Of a DNA stretch of 64,000 nucleotides, positions 20,264 to 29,367 are shown piece after piece. The notes under the pieces were generated by a model, which ran no database searches, was not told where the DNA came from, and was given only the letters and a program-made list of their open reading frames with translations. Made by a program: the position numbers and the translations under genes. How positions within the stretch are numbered: the stretch's first letter is position 1; each line of letters starts with the position of its first letter. Source of the DNA: Nonlabens sp. (GTDB lineage Bacteria; Bacteroidota; Bacteroidia; Flavobacteriales; Flavobacteriaceae); the NCBI GenBank assembly GCA_020630715.1, contig JAHDIQ010000001.1:492513-556512 (forward strand). Reading direction: 5' to 3'.

Positions 20264-21481
20264 TTATAATTTTGCCTGAGCAATTAAGGTCTCATTAATT
20301 CTTTTTGAGGCTACATAGCTAGCTAAGATTCCTAGAACAGATATCGTACCTAACGCAATCACAATATTGCTAAACTGCATTGCAAACGGATATGGTAACT
20401 CTGGAGCGATGTGCACAATTTTGAAGTGTATTTGTGCACTAACAATAGCAATACCTATTAATAGACCTATAATTCCACCTATAATAGTCATTAAACTGCC
20501 TTGAATAAAAAATACACGCCTTAAATCTGTAATGCTAGCGCCTAGATCTAGTAATGTTTTAAGGTTCTTTTTCTTATCTAGAATCATCATTATGATAGAT
20601 CCTATGACGTTAAATAGTGCAATGATTAAAACTAAAGTGAATATCAAATAAACCGCTAGATTCTCTGAATTAAGCATTTTATAAAGCGCGTCATTAAGTT
20701 GTAATTTATTTTTAATGACTATGTCATCACCCATAATTGCGGTGATCGCGGCTCTTACCTCATCTTCATTTGCACTAGGTGCTAGTTTAAAAGCGACACC
20801 ACTTGCAGTAGTTTCTGAGTAATTAAGTAAGGTTTGCGCAGCAGTAATGGTAGAAAATATATAATTGCTATCTAAATTTTCATTCACACTGAACAGATCT
20901 GATACAAGCACATCGATTTGTGAGAATGAATTTTTATAATTCATTAAATTGATGGCGTTTTTACCAGGCTTAGGCACCATAATTTGTAAATAATCACTGT
21001 AATTATTTACCGTTAGTGATAATTCATCTGCAATCGCAGCGCCTACGACTACCTGCACATCTGTAGATCCTAGCCAGTTACCATAAAAGGTTATAGAATC
21101 GGTGCGTATGATTTTTTGGTAATCTGCGTCTACACCTTTAATGTAGGCGATGTCATTTTTACCGTTATAATTTAAAAACACCTTCTCTTCTACATAAACA
21201 CTTACTTCTTCTATACCAGTAATATCTTGTAGTTTACGCTTTCGCGAAAGCGGCATCTCTACAACCTTTCCCGTTAAAGGAGTCACCTGTAGATCTGGAT
21301 CAAAATAACTGCTAAAAGCGGTACTAAAATCTTTAAGTCCAGAAAAACCGGAAAGGACGATAAACAACGCTGCTGTACCTACGATGGTAATAATGAAACT
21401 GAGGATATTAATGATATTAATGGCGTTCTTGCCATTTTTAGACACGAGATACCTGCGCGCTATGTAGAACGAAAAGCTCAC
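20264..21481 (-). CDS. LolC/FtsX-type ABC transporter permease
   Basis: 405 residues with the MacB/FtsX permease layout: one N-terminal membrane helix (about 21-43), a large periplasmic domain, and three C-terminal helices (LAVYLIFTLVLIIALFNVIG, MTIIGGIIGLLIGIAIV, IVIALGTISVLGILASYVA). Such permeases move lipoproteins or regulate cell-wall enzymes; the LolC/LolE lipoprotein-release type is the best fit, and no ATPase gene is adjacent. The start is a GTG sharing one base with the rbfA TAG stop, which suggests translational coupling. A dispersed palindrome in the periplasmic domain is read as LSRKR. Confidence 0.88.
   Translation of the reverse strand: MSFSFYIARRYLVSKNGKNAINIINILSFIITIVGTAALFIVLSGFSGLKDFSTAFSSYFDPDLQVTPLTGKVVEMPLSRKRKLQDITGIEEVSVYVEEKVFLNYNGKNDIAYIKGVDADYQKIIRTDSITFYGNWLGSTDVQVVVGAAIADELSLTVNNYSDYLQIMVPKPGKNAINLMNYKNSFSQIDVLVSDLFSVNENLDSNYIFSTITAAQTLLNYSETTASGVAFKLAPSANEDEVRAAITAIMGDDIVIKNKLQLNDALYKMLNSENLAVYLIFTLVLIIALFNVIGSIIMMILDKKKNLKTLLDLGASITDLRRVFFIQGSLMTIIGGIIGLLIGIAIVSAQIHFKIVHIAPELPYPFAMQFSNIVIALGTISVLGILASYVASKRINETLIAQAKL
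21237..21252. repeat. dispersed palindrome copy 7 (in LolC-type permease)
   Basis: Perfect CGCTTTCGCGAAAGCG, read on the minus strand as LSRKR. Confidence 0.9.
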
Positions 21482-21876
21482 TAGGATTTTTTTCTACGTG
21501 GTAAAATATCTGGATTTTCAATCGGGTTATTCTCACCTTTAAGCTCGCGGTCTATTTGATCCATATGCTCTAGAGAATCGTCATTATGGAATTGAAGCTC
21601 TGGCATGCGACGCAGTTGGTTTCTAACTTTTGCTGCTACCTCATGACGTATAGTACTGGTCATTTCTTGAATTTCCTTAATAACAGGAGATGCCTTATCT
21701 GCTGGAAAAATAGATAGATAAGCTTTTGCATATCCTAAATCTGCGGTTACGTGAACTTTTGTAACAGATACTAGCAAATTATTCACAGCATTCTTTCTCA
21801 AATGATTCTGAATAACCGTAGAAATATCCTCTTGTAAGATACCTGCAATTTTTTTCTGTCTATTAGTTTCTTCCAT
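21481..21876 (-). CDS. rbfA: 30S ribosome-binding factor A
   Basis: 131 residues from the ATG at 21876, because METNRQKKI-like N-termini are usual and the extra upstream codons would overlap the divergent mce promoter. The fold shows RQKKIAGILQEDIS, VTKVHVTADLGYAKAYLS and NQLRRMPELQFHNDDS, the RbfA signature. It matures the 16S rRNA 5' end and is needed for cold adaptation. It is followed without a gap by the LolC-type permease. A TACCTTTG element ends four bases before the ATG. Confidence 0.95.
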   Translation of the reverse strand: MEETNRQKKIAGILQEDISTVIQNHLRKNAVNNLLVSVTKVHVTADLGYAKAYLSIFPADKASPVIKEIQEMTSTIRHEVAAKVRNQLRRMPELQFHNDDSLEHMDQIDRELKGENNPIENPDILPRRKKS

Positions 21877-21880
21877 AGTA

Positions 21881-21888
21881 CAAAGGTA
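21881..21888 (-). promoter_or_regulatory. TAnnTTTG element immediately upstream of rbfA
   Basis: TACCTTTG on the minus strand, then tact, then the ATG. It lies 17 bases from the oppositely oriented mce element. Confidence 0.5.
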
Positions 21889-21905
21889 CGCAAATGGAAT
21901 TGTGA

Positions 21906-21913
21906 TATTTTTG
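21906..21913 (+). promoter_or_regulatory. TAnnTTTG -7 element for mce
   Basis: TATTTTTG ends 18 bases before the mce ATG; divergent from the rbfA element. Confidence 0.5.
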
Positions 21914-21931
21914 TAGTTAGATAATAAAACC

Positions 21932-22339
21932 ATGTTTGGAAAAATTGAACACTTAGGAATTGCGGTAAAAAATTTACAAGAAGCAAATAGTACTTATGAA
22001 AAATTACTAGGCAGGCCACCTTATAAAGAAGAATTAGTCCCTAGCGAGCATGTTGCTACAAGTTTTTTTATGAGTGGTGAGAACAAAATTGAATTACTAG
22101 CTGCTACAGATCCACAAAGTGCTATTGCAAAATATATAGACAAAAGAGGTGAAGGAATTCATCATGTCGCTTTTGCTGTAGATGATATTAGGGCAGAGCT
22201 AGCACGACTAGAAAAAGAAGGTTTTACAATTCTAAATAAAGAACCTAAACGTGGTGCAGATCAAAAATTAGTGGCTTTTGTGCATCCTAAGGGCGCGCAT
22301 GGTGTGCTAGTAGAGTTATGTCAGGAAATCACAGAATAG
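21932..22339 (+). CDS. mce: methylmalonyl-CoA epimerase
   Basis: 135 residues of the glyoxalase/VOC fold. Metal-ligand candidates are His7 (IEHLGIAVKN), His77 or His78 (GIHHVAFAVDD) and Glu128 (VLVELCQ). It interconverts the S and R forms of methylmalonyl-CoA, linking propionyl-CoA and succinyl-CoA metabolism. The mutase and carboxylase partners are not in this window. It is divergent from rbfA, and the tRNA follows 59 bases later. Confidence 0.95.
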   Translation: MFGKIEHLGIAVKNLQEANSTYEKLLGRPPYKEELVPSEHVATSFFMSGENKIELLAATDPQSAIAKYIDKRGEGIHHVAFAVDDIRAELARLEKEGFTILNKEPKRGADQKLVAFVHPKGAHGVLVELCQEITE

Positions 22340-22398
22340 TTTGCAGAATGTTTAATATAGTTTAAATTTGCACACTTTTTAAGACATTATATAATGTC

Positions 22399-22472
22399 GG
22401 GCCTATAACTCAGTTGGTTAGAGTATCTGACTCATAATCAGAAAGTCCCTGGTTCGAGCCCAGGTGGGCCCA
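22399..22472 (+). tRNA. tRNA with CAT anticodon (Met, or Ile2 after lysidine modification)
   Basis: 74 nt cloverleaf without encoded CCA. The acceptor stem is GGGCCTA/TGGGCCC, the anticodon loop CTCATAA lies in a TCTGA/TCAGA stem, and the T-arm is CCTGG-TTCGAGC-CCAGG. The CAT anticodon alone cannot separate elongator Met from Ile2. The D-stem has A10-T25 in place of the usual G10-C25, a compensated change. Confidence 0.93.
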
Positions 22473-22474
22473 CA

Positions 22475-22506
22475 AAATCCTCAGTTTGCGCTGGGGATTT
22501 TTTATT
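22475..22506 (+). terminator. terminator after the tRNA
   Basis: AAATCCTCAG/CTGGGGATTT stem with one wobble pair, followed by a T run. Confidence 0.8.
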
Positions 22507-22804
22507 ATGGTTATTTTAGAGCTTCTATTTTTCAGCGTGTTTCTCTTTCATCTCATTGTGATTCGTTTAAATAACTAAAAGCAAAAAGCACCGATTTATC
22601 TCAAATCAGCAGATTTTGTGTTCTTTAACTGTTGATTTTCGTTTAAAAATAAATCGTTAAAAAACCATTCAGATACGCTATAAATTCAAAAATCATCGAT
22701 GAAATGCATAAATATTAATTTTTTTGTACAGTTAATCTTAGTTTTTTGTTGTGGTGACTTTAAATATATACATTCGCATCTGACTTAAAAAGAATGTTTA
22801 ACCT
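22507..22804. other. AT-rich intergenic stretch, no gene seen
   Basis: About 300 bases between the tRNA terminator and the small PID-type gene. It is rich in A/T runs and holds no open frame, clear hairpin or consensus TAnnTTTG element that I can support. It may contain the promoter of the 22805 gene or a small RNA. Confidence 0.4.
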
Positions 22805-22987
22805 ATGCTTTCACTTTCCCTAATGGTGATCATGCAAAATGTGCCATTTCCACCGGCACCTAACAATATTCCACCACCACCCGTGGGAGATGTTCCTATT
22901 GACAGCAATATAGGGATACTTATAGCGGTAGGTCTGAGTATAGCATTCTGGGTTTTAAGAAAGAAAGTACTTTCTTTAAAATCATAA
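22805..22987 (+). CDS. small PID-type C-terminal sorting protein
   Basis: 60 residues. A short hydrophobic N-terminus (MLSLSLMVIM) is followed by a proline stretch (NIPPPPVGD), then VPIDSNIG, a hydrophobic helix and a basic end (LRKK). This Pro-Ile-Asp, transmembrane helix, Lys/Arg tail layout matches the PID-CTERM sorting-signal type known in Bacteroidota, where almost the whole mature protein is the signal. The 48630 gene is a second example. The N-terminal signal is unusually short, so the exact start is uncertain. It overlaps the convergent ribE gene by six bases. Confidence 0.6.
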   Translation: MLSLSLMVIMQNVPFPPAPNNIPPPPVGDVPIDSNIGILIAVGLSIAFWVLRKKVLSLKS

Positions 22988-23566
22988 ATTCATTAATCGT
23001 TTAACGTATTTACCTATTACATCAAATTCAAGATTAATGGTGTCTCCTACTTTCATATTTTTAAATCCTGTATGCTCATAGGTGTAAGGTATAATAGCAA
23101 CAGAAAAACTATTCTTCTTTGAGTTTACCACAGTTAGGCTTACACCATTAATACAGATACTTCCTTTTTCTATGGTTACGTTGTTTGCGTTTGAATCATA
23201 CTCAAATGTGAAAGTCCATGAGCCATCTTGATTAATGACTTCCGTACAGGTTCCAGTTTGATCCACATGACCTTGAACGATATGACCATCTAGTCTCGCA
23301 TTCATTAGCATAGCGCGCTCTAAGTTTACAGTATCACCTACTTTTAGTTTTCCAATGTTTGTTTTTTCTAAAGTTTCATCAATCGCAGTCACCGTATAGC
23401 TAGAATCTTTTATAGCAACTACAGTTAAACATACACCGTTGTGGGCAACGCTTTGATCTATTTTAAGCTCTGAAGTAATATTAGAAGATAGAGTGAGATG
23501 TAAATTAGTTTGTTCTTGATTTAGCGCTTCTACTGTCGCGGTAGTTTCTATGATTCCTGTAAACAT
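22982..23566 (-). CDS. ribE: riboflavin synthase alpha chain
   Basis: 194 residues with the two tandem lumazine-binding repeats of the family: MFTGIIETTATVEAL and NGVCLTV in the first, INGVSLTV in the second, with LDGHIVQGHVD between them. It dismutates two 6,7-dimethyl-8-ribityllumazine molecules to riboflavin. It is divergent from pdxA. The 60-base gap is too short for an FMN riboswitch, and a TATTTTTG element lies 32 bases before the start. Confidence 0.96.
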   Translation of the reverse strand: MFTGIIETTATVEALNQEQTNLHLTLSSNITSELKIDQSVAHNGVCLTVVAIKDSSYTVTAIDETLEKTNIGKLKVGDTVNLERAMLMNARLDGHIVQGHVDQTGTCTEVINQDGSWTFTFEYDSNANNVTIEKGSICINGVSLTVVNSKKNSFSVAIIPYTYEHTGFKNMKVGDTINLEFDVIGKYVKRLMNL

Positions 23567-23598
23567 AAGTGTGAAAAAAACAGTTACTTTTATACTTT

Positions 23599-23606
23599 CA
23601 AAAATA
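23599..23606 (-). promoter_or_regulatory. TAnnTTTG -7 element for ribE
   Basis: TATTTTTG on the minus strand, 32 bases before the ribE ATG, within the ribE-pdxA divergent gap. Confidence 0.45.
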
Positions 23607-23626
23607 CATTATATTAAGTCTAGCAC

Positions 23627-24676
23627 ATGGGTAAATCAGATCAAATAAAAGTTGGAATAAGTATAGGTGACCCTAATGGAATAGGTGGTGAGATTATACT
23701 CAAAGCTTTTGAAGATACTAGAATGCTAGAGTTATATACACCAGTGATTTATGGTAGCACCAAGTTACTTTCTCATTACATTAAAGTATTTAAATTAAAA
23801 ACTAAAATTCATGGTATTACTTCAATAGACCAAGTGATTCCAGGAAAACTTAATGTAATGCGCCTTTTCAAGGAGCCATTCATAGTTAAATGGGGAGAAG
23901 TTTCTAAGGAAGCTGGTGAAATTGCTGTGAAAAGTTTTCAAACAGTGACGGCAGCATTAAAAAATAGTGAAATTGACGTTTTAGTAACAGCGCCTATTCA
24001 TAAAGAATCTATACAATCTGAGGATTTTAATTTTCCTGGTCATACAGATTATCTCAATCAAGAGTTAGAAGGAGAGAGTTTAATGTTTATGGTGGCAGAT
24101 AATTTACGAGTAGGATTATTGACAGATCACCTTCCTATTAGTGAAGTACCAAAAAATATTACGGCAAAGCTGATTAAAACTAAAATAGGAACGATTAAGG
24201 ACTCGCTTAAAAAGGATTTTGGAATTGTAAAGCCTAAAATAGCAGTTTTAGGAATCAATCCTCATGTAGGTGATAATGGAGTTATAGGGACAGATGATCA
24301 AGAAACGCTGATACCAGCACTAGAAGATTTAAGAAATGATGGTACATTGATTTTTGGACCTTATGCGGCAGACACCTTTTTCGGAAATAAGAATCATGAA
24401 AATTTTGATGCAGTTTTAGCATCGTATCATGATCAGGGATTAGTGCCATTTAAGACCATCACCTTTGGTAATGGAGTAAATTATACTGCTGGATTAAGTC
24501 ACGTGCGTACCAGTCCTGATCATGGTACTGGCTTTGATATAGCTGGAAAGGGTGAAGCAGATCCGTCATCTTTTATTGAGGCAATTCATAAAGCAGCAAC
24601 TATTTTTAAAAACAGATCCTCTTACGAGGAGTTGGCAACAAATCCTCTCAAAAATCTATCTCGCAAACGCAGATGA
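23627..24676 (+). CDS. pdxA: 4-hydroxythreonine-4-phosphate dehydrogenase
   Basis: 349 residues. PdxA oxidises 4-phospho-hydroxythreonine in the DXP-dependent route to pyridoxal phosphate. Visible motifs are ISIGDPNGIGGE at the start, FPGHTDYL (metal His), the region around SYHDQGLVPFKT, and VRTSPDHGTGFDIAGKG. A short gap with a TATCTTTG element separates it from the DUF177-rpmF pair, so that pair can be transcribed on its own. Confidence 0.96.
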   Translation: MGKSDQIKVGISIGDPNGIGGEIILKAFEDTRMLELYTPVIYGSTKLLSHYIKVFKLKTKIHGITSIDQVIPGKLNVMRLFKEPFIVKWGEVSKEAGEIAVKSFQTVTAALKNSEIDVLVTAPIHKESIQSEDFNFPGHTDYLNQELEGESLMFMVADNLRVGLLTDHLPISEVPKNITAKLIKTKIGTIKDSLKKDFGIVKPKIAVLGINPHVGDNGVIGTDDQETLIPALEDLRNDGTLIFGPYAADTFFGNKNHENFDAVLASYHDQGLVPFKTITFGNGVNYTAGLSHVRTSPDHGTGFDIAGKGEADPSSFIEAIHKAATIFKNRSSYEELATNPLKNLSRKRR

Positions 24677-24706
24677 TATTAACAATGGATTTTTAATAAC
24701 TTTTAT

Positions 24707-24714
24707 TATCTTTG
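24707..24714 (+). promoter_or_regulatory. TAnnTTTG -7 element for DUF177-rpmF
   Basis: TATCTTTG ends 23 bases before the ATG at 24738. Confidence 0.5.
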
Positions 24715-24737
24715 CGCGCTCGTTGAACGAGATAATT

Positions 24738-25283
24738 ATGACACTCAAAGCTTTTAAAATATCCTTTTCAGGATTAAAAGAAGGTAAACATCAGTTTGAT
24801 TTTGAGGTAGATCATACGTTTTTTGAAAATTTTGGTTTTGAAGATTTTAATAGTGCTACGTTAAATGTGGTTGCTCACTTAGATAAAAAATCTACAATTA
24901 TGGGACTGTTGCTAGAAGTTAGTGGTACCGTTAATGTGAATTGTGATGTAACTAATGAGCCTTTTAATATGCCTATTGAATCACAGATGGAACTTGTTGT
25001 TAAATTTGGAGAAGAATTTAATGATGATAATGAGGAGTTACTCATATTACCACATGGTGCTTATGAGTTTAACATAGCTCAATATATTTATGAGTTTGTT
25101 GTTCTTGCGGTTCCATTTAAAAGAGTACATCCTGGTGTAGAAGACGGTTCATTAGAATCTGAAATACTAGATAAACTAGAAGAATTAAAACCAACAGTTC
25201 AACCAGAAGAAAAAGAAGATTTAGATAGTATAGATCCCAGATGGGACGCATTAAAAAAGTTAAAAACGGATAATAATTTATAG
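24738..25283 (+). CDS. DUF177 (YceD-type) protein linked to L32
   Basis: 181 residues from the ATG at 24738, which follows the promoter element; codons further upstream belong to the pdxA tail in another frame. The YceD-like core contains [14 protein letters not shown]; the usual second Cys pair is reduced here. The C-terminal tail is acidic and ends [12 protein letters not shown], a common YceD ending. YceD is linked to 23S rRNA accumulation and nearly always precedes rpmF, as here, two bases upstream. Confidence 0.9.
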   Translation: MTLKAFKISFSGLKEGKHQFDFEVDHTFFENFGFEDFNSATLNVVAHLDKKSTIMGLLLEVSGTVNVNCDVTNEPFNMPIESQMELVVKFGEEFNDDNEELLILPHGAYEFNIAQYIYEFVVLAVPFKRVHPGVEDGSLESEILDKLEELKPTVQPEEKEDLDSIDPRWDALKKLKTDNNL

Positions 25284-25285
25284 CC

Positions 25286-25483
25286 ATGGCGCATCCTAAG
25301 AGAAAAATCTCGAAAACAAGAAGAGATAAAAGAAGAACTCACTACAAAGCTAGTGTACCACAAATTGCAACAGATAGCACAACCGGTGAGGCACACCTTT
25401 ACCATAGAGCTCACTGGCATGAAGGAAAATTATATTACCGCGGTAATGTGCTAATTGACAGAACTGAAGAAGTAGAAGCGTAA
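25286..25483 (+). CDS. rpmF: 50S ribosomal protein L32
   Basis: 65 residues starting [20 protein letters not shown], typical of L32. It contains no cysteine at all, so it is a zinc-independent version. Co-transcribed with DUF177 and followed by a strong hairpin. Confidence 0.97.
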   Translation: MAHPKRKISKTRRDKRRTHYKASVPQIATDSTTGEAHLYHRAHWHEGKLYYRGNVLIDRTEEVEA

Positions 25484-25534
25484 TCGCTTTGTTTTAATTC
25501 TTTAGAAAACGTCAGTTTTCATTAAATAATCACA

Positions 25535-25573
25535 AAAAATGACACGTTTTAATTAAAAACGTGTCATTTTTAG
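25535..25573 (+). terminator. terminator after rpmF
   Basis: Long stem AATGACACGTTTT/AAAACGTGTCATT with a short AATT loop and a T run, separating rpmF from fabH. Confidence 0.88.
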
Positions 25574-25633
25574 TTATTTCTAAGAGTTTTTCTGTAGCTT
25601 TCCCGTCTCTAAAAAATTCAACAATCACCCGAT

Positions 25634-26629
25634 ATGAGTAACATCAATGCGGCGATTACTGCTGTAGGTGGCTACGTGCCAGACTACAAATTAACAAACG
25701 CCATTCTTGAAACAATGGTAGATACTAATGACGAGTGGATCACCACTCGCACAGGTATTAAGGAACGCAGAATTTTAAAGGATCCTGAAAAAGGAACCTC
25801 CTATCTTGCAATTCAAGCGGCTCAAGATTTGATCAACAAGAAAAATCTTGATGCATCTACTATAGATTTAGTAATAGTAGCTACCACTACACCAGACATG
25901 CCAGTCGCATCTACGGCTGCTTACGTTGCTAGTGAAATAGGAGCTGTGAACGCTTTCTCTTATGATTTACAGGCTGCTTGCTCCTCTTTTTTATATGGGA
26001 TGAGTACTGCCAGTAGTTACATAGAATCTGGCCGATATCAAAAAATACTATTAATAGGTGCTGATAAAATGTCAAGCATCATAGATTATACAGACCGTGC
26101 CACGTGCATCATTTTTGGAGATGGCGCTGGCGCGGTTCTTTTTGAACCTACTCAAGAAAAAGTAGGTCTAGAAGATGAACTATTACGTAGTGATGGTATA
26201 GGAAGAGATTTTCTTAAAATTAAAGCTGGTGGATCATTGATGCCAGCATCTCAAGACACCATCGATCAGAAATTACACTATGTAGTTCAAGACGGAAAAA
26301 ACGTTTTCAAATACGCAGTTTCTAATATGGCAGATGTGTCAGAACAAATCGTAAAACGCAATAGCCTTACTAATGAAGATATAGACTGGTTAGTACCACA
26401 TCAGGCTAATAAGCGTATTATAGATGCTACTGCAAAAAGAGTCAACTTACCTAGTGAAAAAGTAATGATGAATATAGATCGCTATGGGAATACTACTAGC
26501 GCGACATTACCATTATTATTAAATGAATACGAAACTCAATTAAAAAAAGGCGACAAGTTGGTCTTCGCAGCATTTGGCGGTGGATTTACTTGGGGCTCAA
26601 TTTTATTAACATGGGCTTATAACAGCTAA
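25634..26629 (+). CDS. fabH: beta-ketoacyl-ACP synthase III
   Basis: 331 residues. The Cys-His-Asn triad is Cys116 (QAACSSF), His256 (VPHQANKR) and Asn286 (GNTTSAT). It condenses acetyl-CoA, or a branched acyl-CoA, with malonyl-ACP to start fatty acid synthesis. accB and accC follow, so the operon covers malonyl-CoA supply and the first condensation. plsX, often found between rpmF and fabH in other bacteria, is absent here. Confidence 0.97.
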   Translation: MSNINAAITAVGGYVPDYKLTNAILETMVDTNDEWITTRTGIKERRILKDPEKGTSYLAIQAAQDLINKKNLDASTIDLVIVATTTPDMPVASTAAYVASEIGAVNAFSYDLQAACSSFLYGMSTASSYIESGRYQKILLIGADKMSSIIDYTDRATCIIFGDGAGAVLFEPTQEKVGLEDELLRSDGIGRDFLKIKAGGSLMPASQDTIDQKLHYVVQDGKNVFKYAVSNMADVSEQIVKRNSLTNEDIDWLVPHQANKRIIDATAKRVNLPSEKVMMNIDRYGNTTSATLPLLLNEYETQLKKGDKLVFAAFGGGFTWGSILLTWAYNS

Positions 26630-26646
26630 TTTAACCACCCTAAATT

Positions 26647-27132
26647 ATGGATATTAAAGAAATTCAAAACTTAATCAAGTTTGTAGCAAAATCTGGAGCT
26701 AGCGAGGTAAAGCTAGAAATGGATGATGTAAAAATTACCATTAGAACAGGATCAGATCAAGAGATCACTTATGTGCAACAAGCTGCTCCTATGCAAGCAG
26801 CACCTGCACAACAAGCGGCAGCACCTGCCACGGCTCAAGCACCAGCAGCACCTGCTACTCCAGCAGCGCCAGCAGTTACTGAGAATGATAAATACATTAC
26901 TGTAAAATCACCTATCATAGGTACTTTCTATAGAAAACCATCTCCAGACAAACCTACATTTGTAGAGGTAGGAGATTCTATTAAAGAAGGTGATACTTTA
27001 TGTATCATTGAAGCTATGAAACTCTTTAATGAGATAGAAAGTGAGGTATCCGGTACGATTGTAAAAGTACTGATTGATGATTCTTCACCAGTAGAATTTG
27101 ACCAGCCACTATTCTTAGTGGACCCATCTTAA
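26647..27132 (+). CDS. accB: biotin carboxyl carrier protein of acetyl-CoA carboxylase
   Basis: 161 residues. A short N-terminal domain is followed by an Ala/Pro/Gln-rich linker (about 44-76) and a biotinyl domain with Lys125 in EAMKLFNE. It carries CO2 on biotin between AccC and the transcarboxylase. It follows fabH by 17 bases, and accC follows after a 96-base gap that holds a dispersed palindrome. Confidence 0.97.
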   Translation: MDIKEIQNLIKFVAKSGASEVKLEMDDVKITIRTGSDQEITYVQQAAPMQAAPAQQAAAPATAQAPAAPATPAAPAVTENDKYITVKSPIIGTFYRKPSPDKPTFVEVGDSIKEGDTLCIIEAMKLFNEIESEVSGTIVKVLIDDSSPVEFDQPLFLVDPS

Positions 27133-27176
27133 TATAAAGATCGGTAAAATTTGTGCGTTTACGTTTTTAATAATTT

Positions 27177-27192
27177 CGCTTTCGCGAAAGCG
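27177..27192. repeat. dispersed palindrome copy 8 (accB-accC gap)
   Basis: Perfect CGCTTTCGCGAAAGCG inside an operon gap. No T run follows, so it is unlikely to be a terminator. Confidence 0.9.
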
Positions 27193-27228
27193 TAATCTTC
27201 ACAACAATTCTAACTAAAAAAACATATC

Positions 27229-28575
27229 ATGTTTAAAAAAATATTGATAGCAAATCGTGGTGAAATCGCTCTACGAGTAATTAGAACCTGTAAAGAAATG
27301 GGCATCAAAACAGTAGCCGTTTATTCTACTGCAGATGCTGATAGCTTACACGTGAAATTTGCAGATGAAGCTGTATGTATAGGTCCACCATCCAGTGCCG
27401 AATCTTACCTTAAAGTTTCAAACATCATTAGTGCTGCAGAAATTACTAATGCAGATGCCATTCATCCTGGTTATGGATTCCTATCAGAGAATGCAGATTT
27501 CTCACGCATTTGTGGCGAGCACGATATTAAATTCATCGGTGCTAGTCCAGAGATGATCGCAAAAATGGGTGATAAGGCAACTGCAAAAGAAACCATGAAA
27601 GCAGCTGGCGTTCCTTGTGTTCCTGGATCTGAAGGAATCATTGAAGACTTTGAAGATTGTAAAAAAGTTGCAAAAGCTACCGGATATCCAGTAATGCTTA
27701 AGGCAACTGCCGGTGGTGGTGGTAAAGGAATGCGTGCTGTATGGAGTGAAGATGACCTTCTTGACGCATGGGAAAGTGCTAGACAGGAAAGTAAAGCAGC
27801 TTTTGGCAATGACGATATGTATATGGAAAAGCTTATTGAAGAGCCACGCCATATAGAAATTCAAATAGTAGGTGATAGTTATGGAAAAGCATGTCATTTA
27901 AGTGAACGTGACTGTTCCATACAACGTCGTCACCAGAAACTTACAGAAGAGGTACCATCACCTTTTATGACTAAAAAGTTACGTAAGGATATGGGTGAAG
28001 CGGCTGTAAAAGCTGCAGAATACATTAAGTATGAAGGTGCTGGAACGGTTGAATTCTTAGTAGATAAGCATCGCAATTTCTACTTTATGGAGATGAATAC
28101 ACGTATCCAGGTAGAACATCCAATTACAGAACAAGTAATTGATTTTGATTTGATCCGTGAGCAAATTCTTGTTGCAGCTGGAGTAAAAATATCGGGTAAG
28201 AATTATGAGCCTACACTGCATTCTATAGAATGTCGTATCAATGCAGAGGATCCATTCCATGATTTTAGACCATCGCCAGGAAAAATCACCGTGCTTCATG
28301 CACCAGGTGGACACGGAGTTCGTTTAGACACTCATGTTTATGCTGATTATACAATACCACCTAATTATGATTCTATGATCGCAAAGTTGATTACTACCGC
28401 GCGTACACGTCAGGAAGCCATAGATAAAATGAAACGTGCATTAGATGAGTTTCATATTGAAGGAATAAAAACTACTATTCCGTTTCACAGACAATTAATG
28501 GATCATCCTGATTATGTTGCTGGTAACTATACAACAGCGTTTATGAATGATTTTGAAATGAAGAAACCTAAATAG
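27229..28575 (+). CDS. accC: acetyl-CoA carboxylase biotin carboxylase subunit
   Basis: 448 residues, the normal length for AccC. It carboxylates biotin on AccB using ATP and bicarbonate. The ATP-grasp glycine loop GGGGKGMR and the motif [15 protein letters not shown] are visible, as is the start [19 protein letters not shown]. Last gene of the fabH-accB-accC group, followed by a terminator. Confidence 0.98.
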   Translation: MFKKILIANRGEIALRVIRTCKEMGIKTVAVYSTADADSLHVKFADEAVCIGPPSSAESYLKVSNIISAAEITNADAIHPGYGFLSENADFSRICGEHDIKFIGASPEMIAKMGDKATAKETMKAAGVPCVPGSEGIIEDFEDCKKVAKATGYPVMLKATAGGGGKGMRAVWSEDDLLDAWESARQESKAAFGNDDMYMEKLIEEPRHIEIQIVGDSYGKACHLSERDCSIQRRHQKLTEEVPSPFMTKKLRKDMGEAAVKAAEYIKYEGAGTVEFLVDKHRNFYFMEMNTRIQVEHPITEQVIDFDLIREQILVAAGVKISGKNYEPTLHSIECRINAEDPFHDFRPSPGKITVLHAPGGHGVRLDTHVYADYTIPPNYDSMIAKLITTARTRQEAIDKMKRALDEFHIEGIKTTIPFHRQLMDHPDYVAGNYTTAFMNDFEMKKPK

Positions 28576-28591
28576 GAACGTAATCAATATT

Positions 28592-28632
28592 AAAAATCCC
28601 TGAGAACTTCTGTTTTCAGGGATTTTTTTTGG
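28592..28632 (+). terminator. terminator after accC
   Basis: AAATCCCTGA/TCAGGGATTT stem with an 11-base loop and eight T residues; the next gene is convergent. Confidence 0.88.
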
Positions 28633-28646
28633 CTAATTAAAGTTCT

Positions 28647-29264
28647 TTATTGATTACAAGTTTCTTGAACTTCTAACGCGCGATTTTTTCCCCATGATGG
28701 TACAAAACCAGTGGTTTTTTCTTTTTCAAAAAGAGTTACGGCACGATCAATCTCACCACAATATGGAGTGATATCTTTCCCAAAATACTTAGCACTTCCC
28801 ATTAACCATTCTGCATTTGATAAAACCACACGTGGATTTTCTGGTGCGATTTGTAATGCTTTTTTATATAAAGCAGTAGTAGGTCCAGATAGCTTCATTC
28901 CGTATACTTGCCCATCATAATTGATCCAGCAGGTATTCAGCATTCCCTGTAGTACCATTATCTCAGGATTTTCTGGCGAGATCGTAGCAGCATCATTGAT
29001 ATAATCTTGTGCTTTTTTCATATAAAGCTGGGTTTTTTCTTTAGAAAATTGTCCCCATGAGCTATGAATGTTACACAGTGCAACGTAATAAGCAGGTTCC
29101 CATTTTTCAGGTTCGGCGGTAGCTACACGTTCTAGTTGTTGTGATGCAGCTTGTAGATCTGTTTTCATCAGTTCTAGACCTTGAAGCATGGCTTTTTCAT
29201 AAGAACTTTGTGCTGTTATCGTCAGGCTTAAAAATGCGATACATAAGGTGGCGATAGTTTTCAT
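28647..29264 (-). CDS. periplasmic TPR-like protein
   Basis: 205 residues with a signal peptide (MKTIATLCIAFLSLTITAQ) and degenerate TPR-like helical repeats (AYYVALCNIHSSWG, ALQIAPENPRVVLSNAEW). It follows the TonB-dependent receptor gene on the same strand after about 100 bases that hold a dispersed palindrome. TPR proteins next to receptors may serve as periplasmic partners; the function is not known. Confidence 0.8.
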   Translation of the reverse strand: MKTIATLCIAFLSLTITAQSSYEKAMLQGLELMKTDLQAASQQLERVATAEPEKWEPAYYVALCNIHSSWGQFSKEKTQLYMKKAQDYINDAATISPENPEIMVLQGMLNTCWINYDGQVYGMKLSGPTTALYKKALQIAPENPRVVLSNAEWLMGSAKYFGKDITPYCGEIDRAVTLFEKEKTTGFVPSWGKNRALEVQETCNQ

Positions 29265-29307
29265 AAGAATAGATTTAGTTTGTTATATATGGTAAAGATG
29301 CTAGTGA

Positions 29308-29329
29308 TTACGCTTTCGCGAAAGCGTAA
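29308..29329. repeat. dispersed palindrome copy 9 (intergenic, 22-bp arms)
   Basis: The 16-bp core is extended by TTA and TAA to a perfect 22-bp palindrome between the TPR gene and its receptor. Confidence 0.9.
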
Positions 29330-29367
29330 CCTACCCAACTGTTATTTTCTTGTACCCAATTGTGATT

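Noticed and set aside
23567-23626. FMN riboswitch before ribE
   Set aside because: The divergent gap is 60 bases, too short, and shows no multi-helix fold.
25437-25446. TACCGCGGTA as a second dispersed element, also at 61136
   Set aside because: Only two copies, one inside rpmF codons; likely chance.
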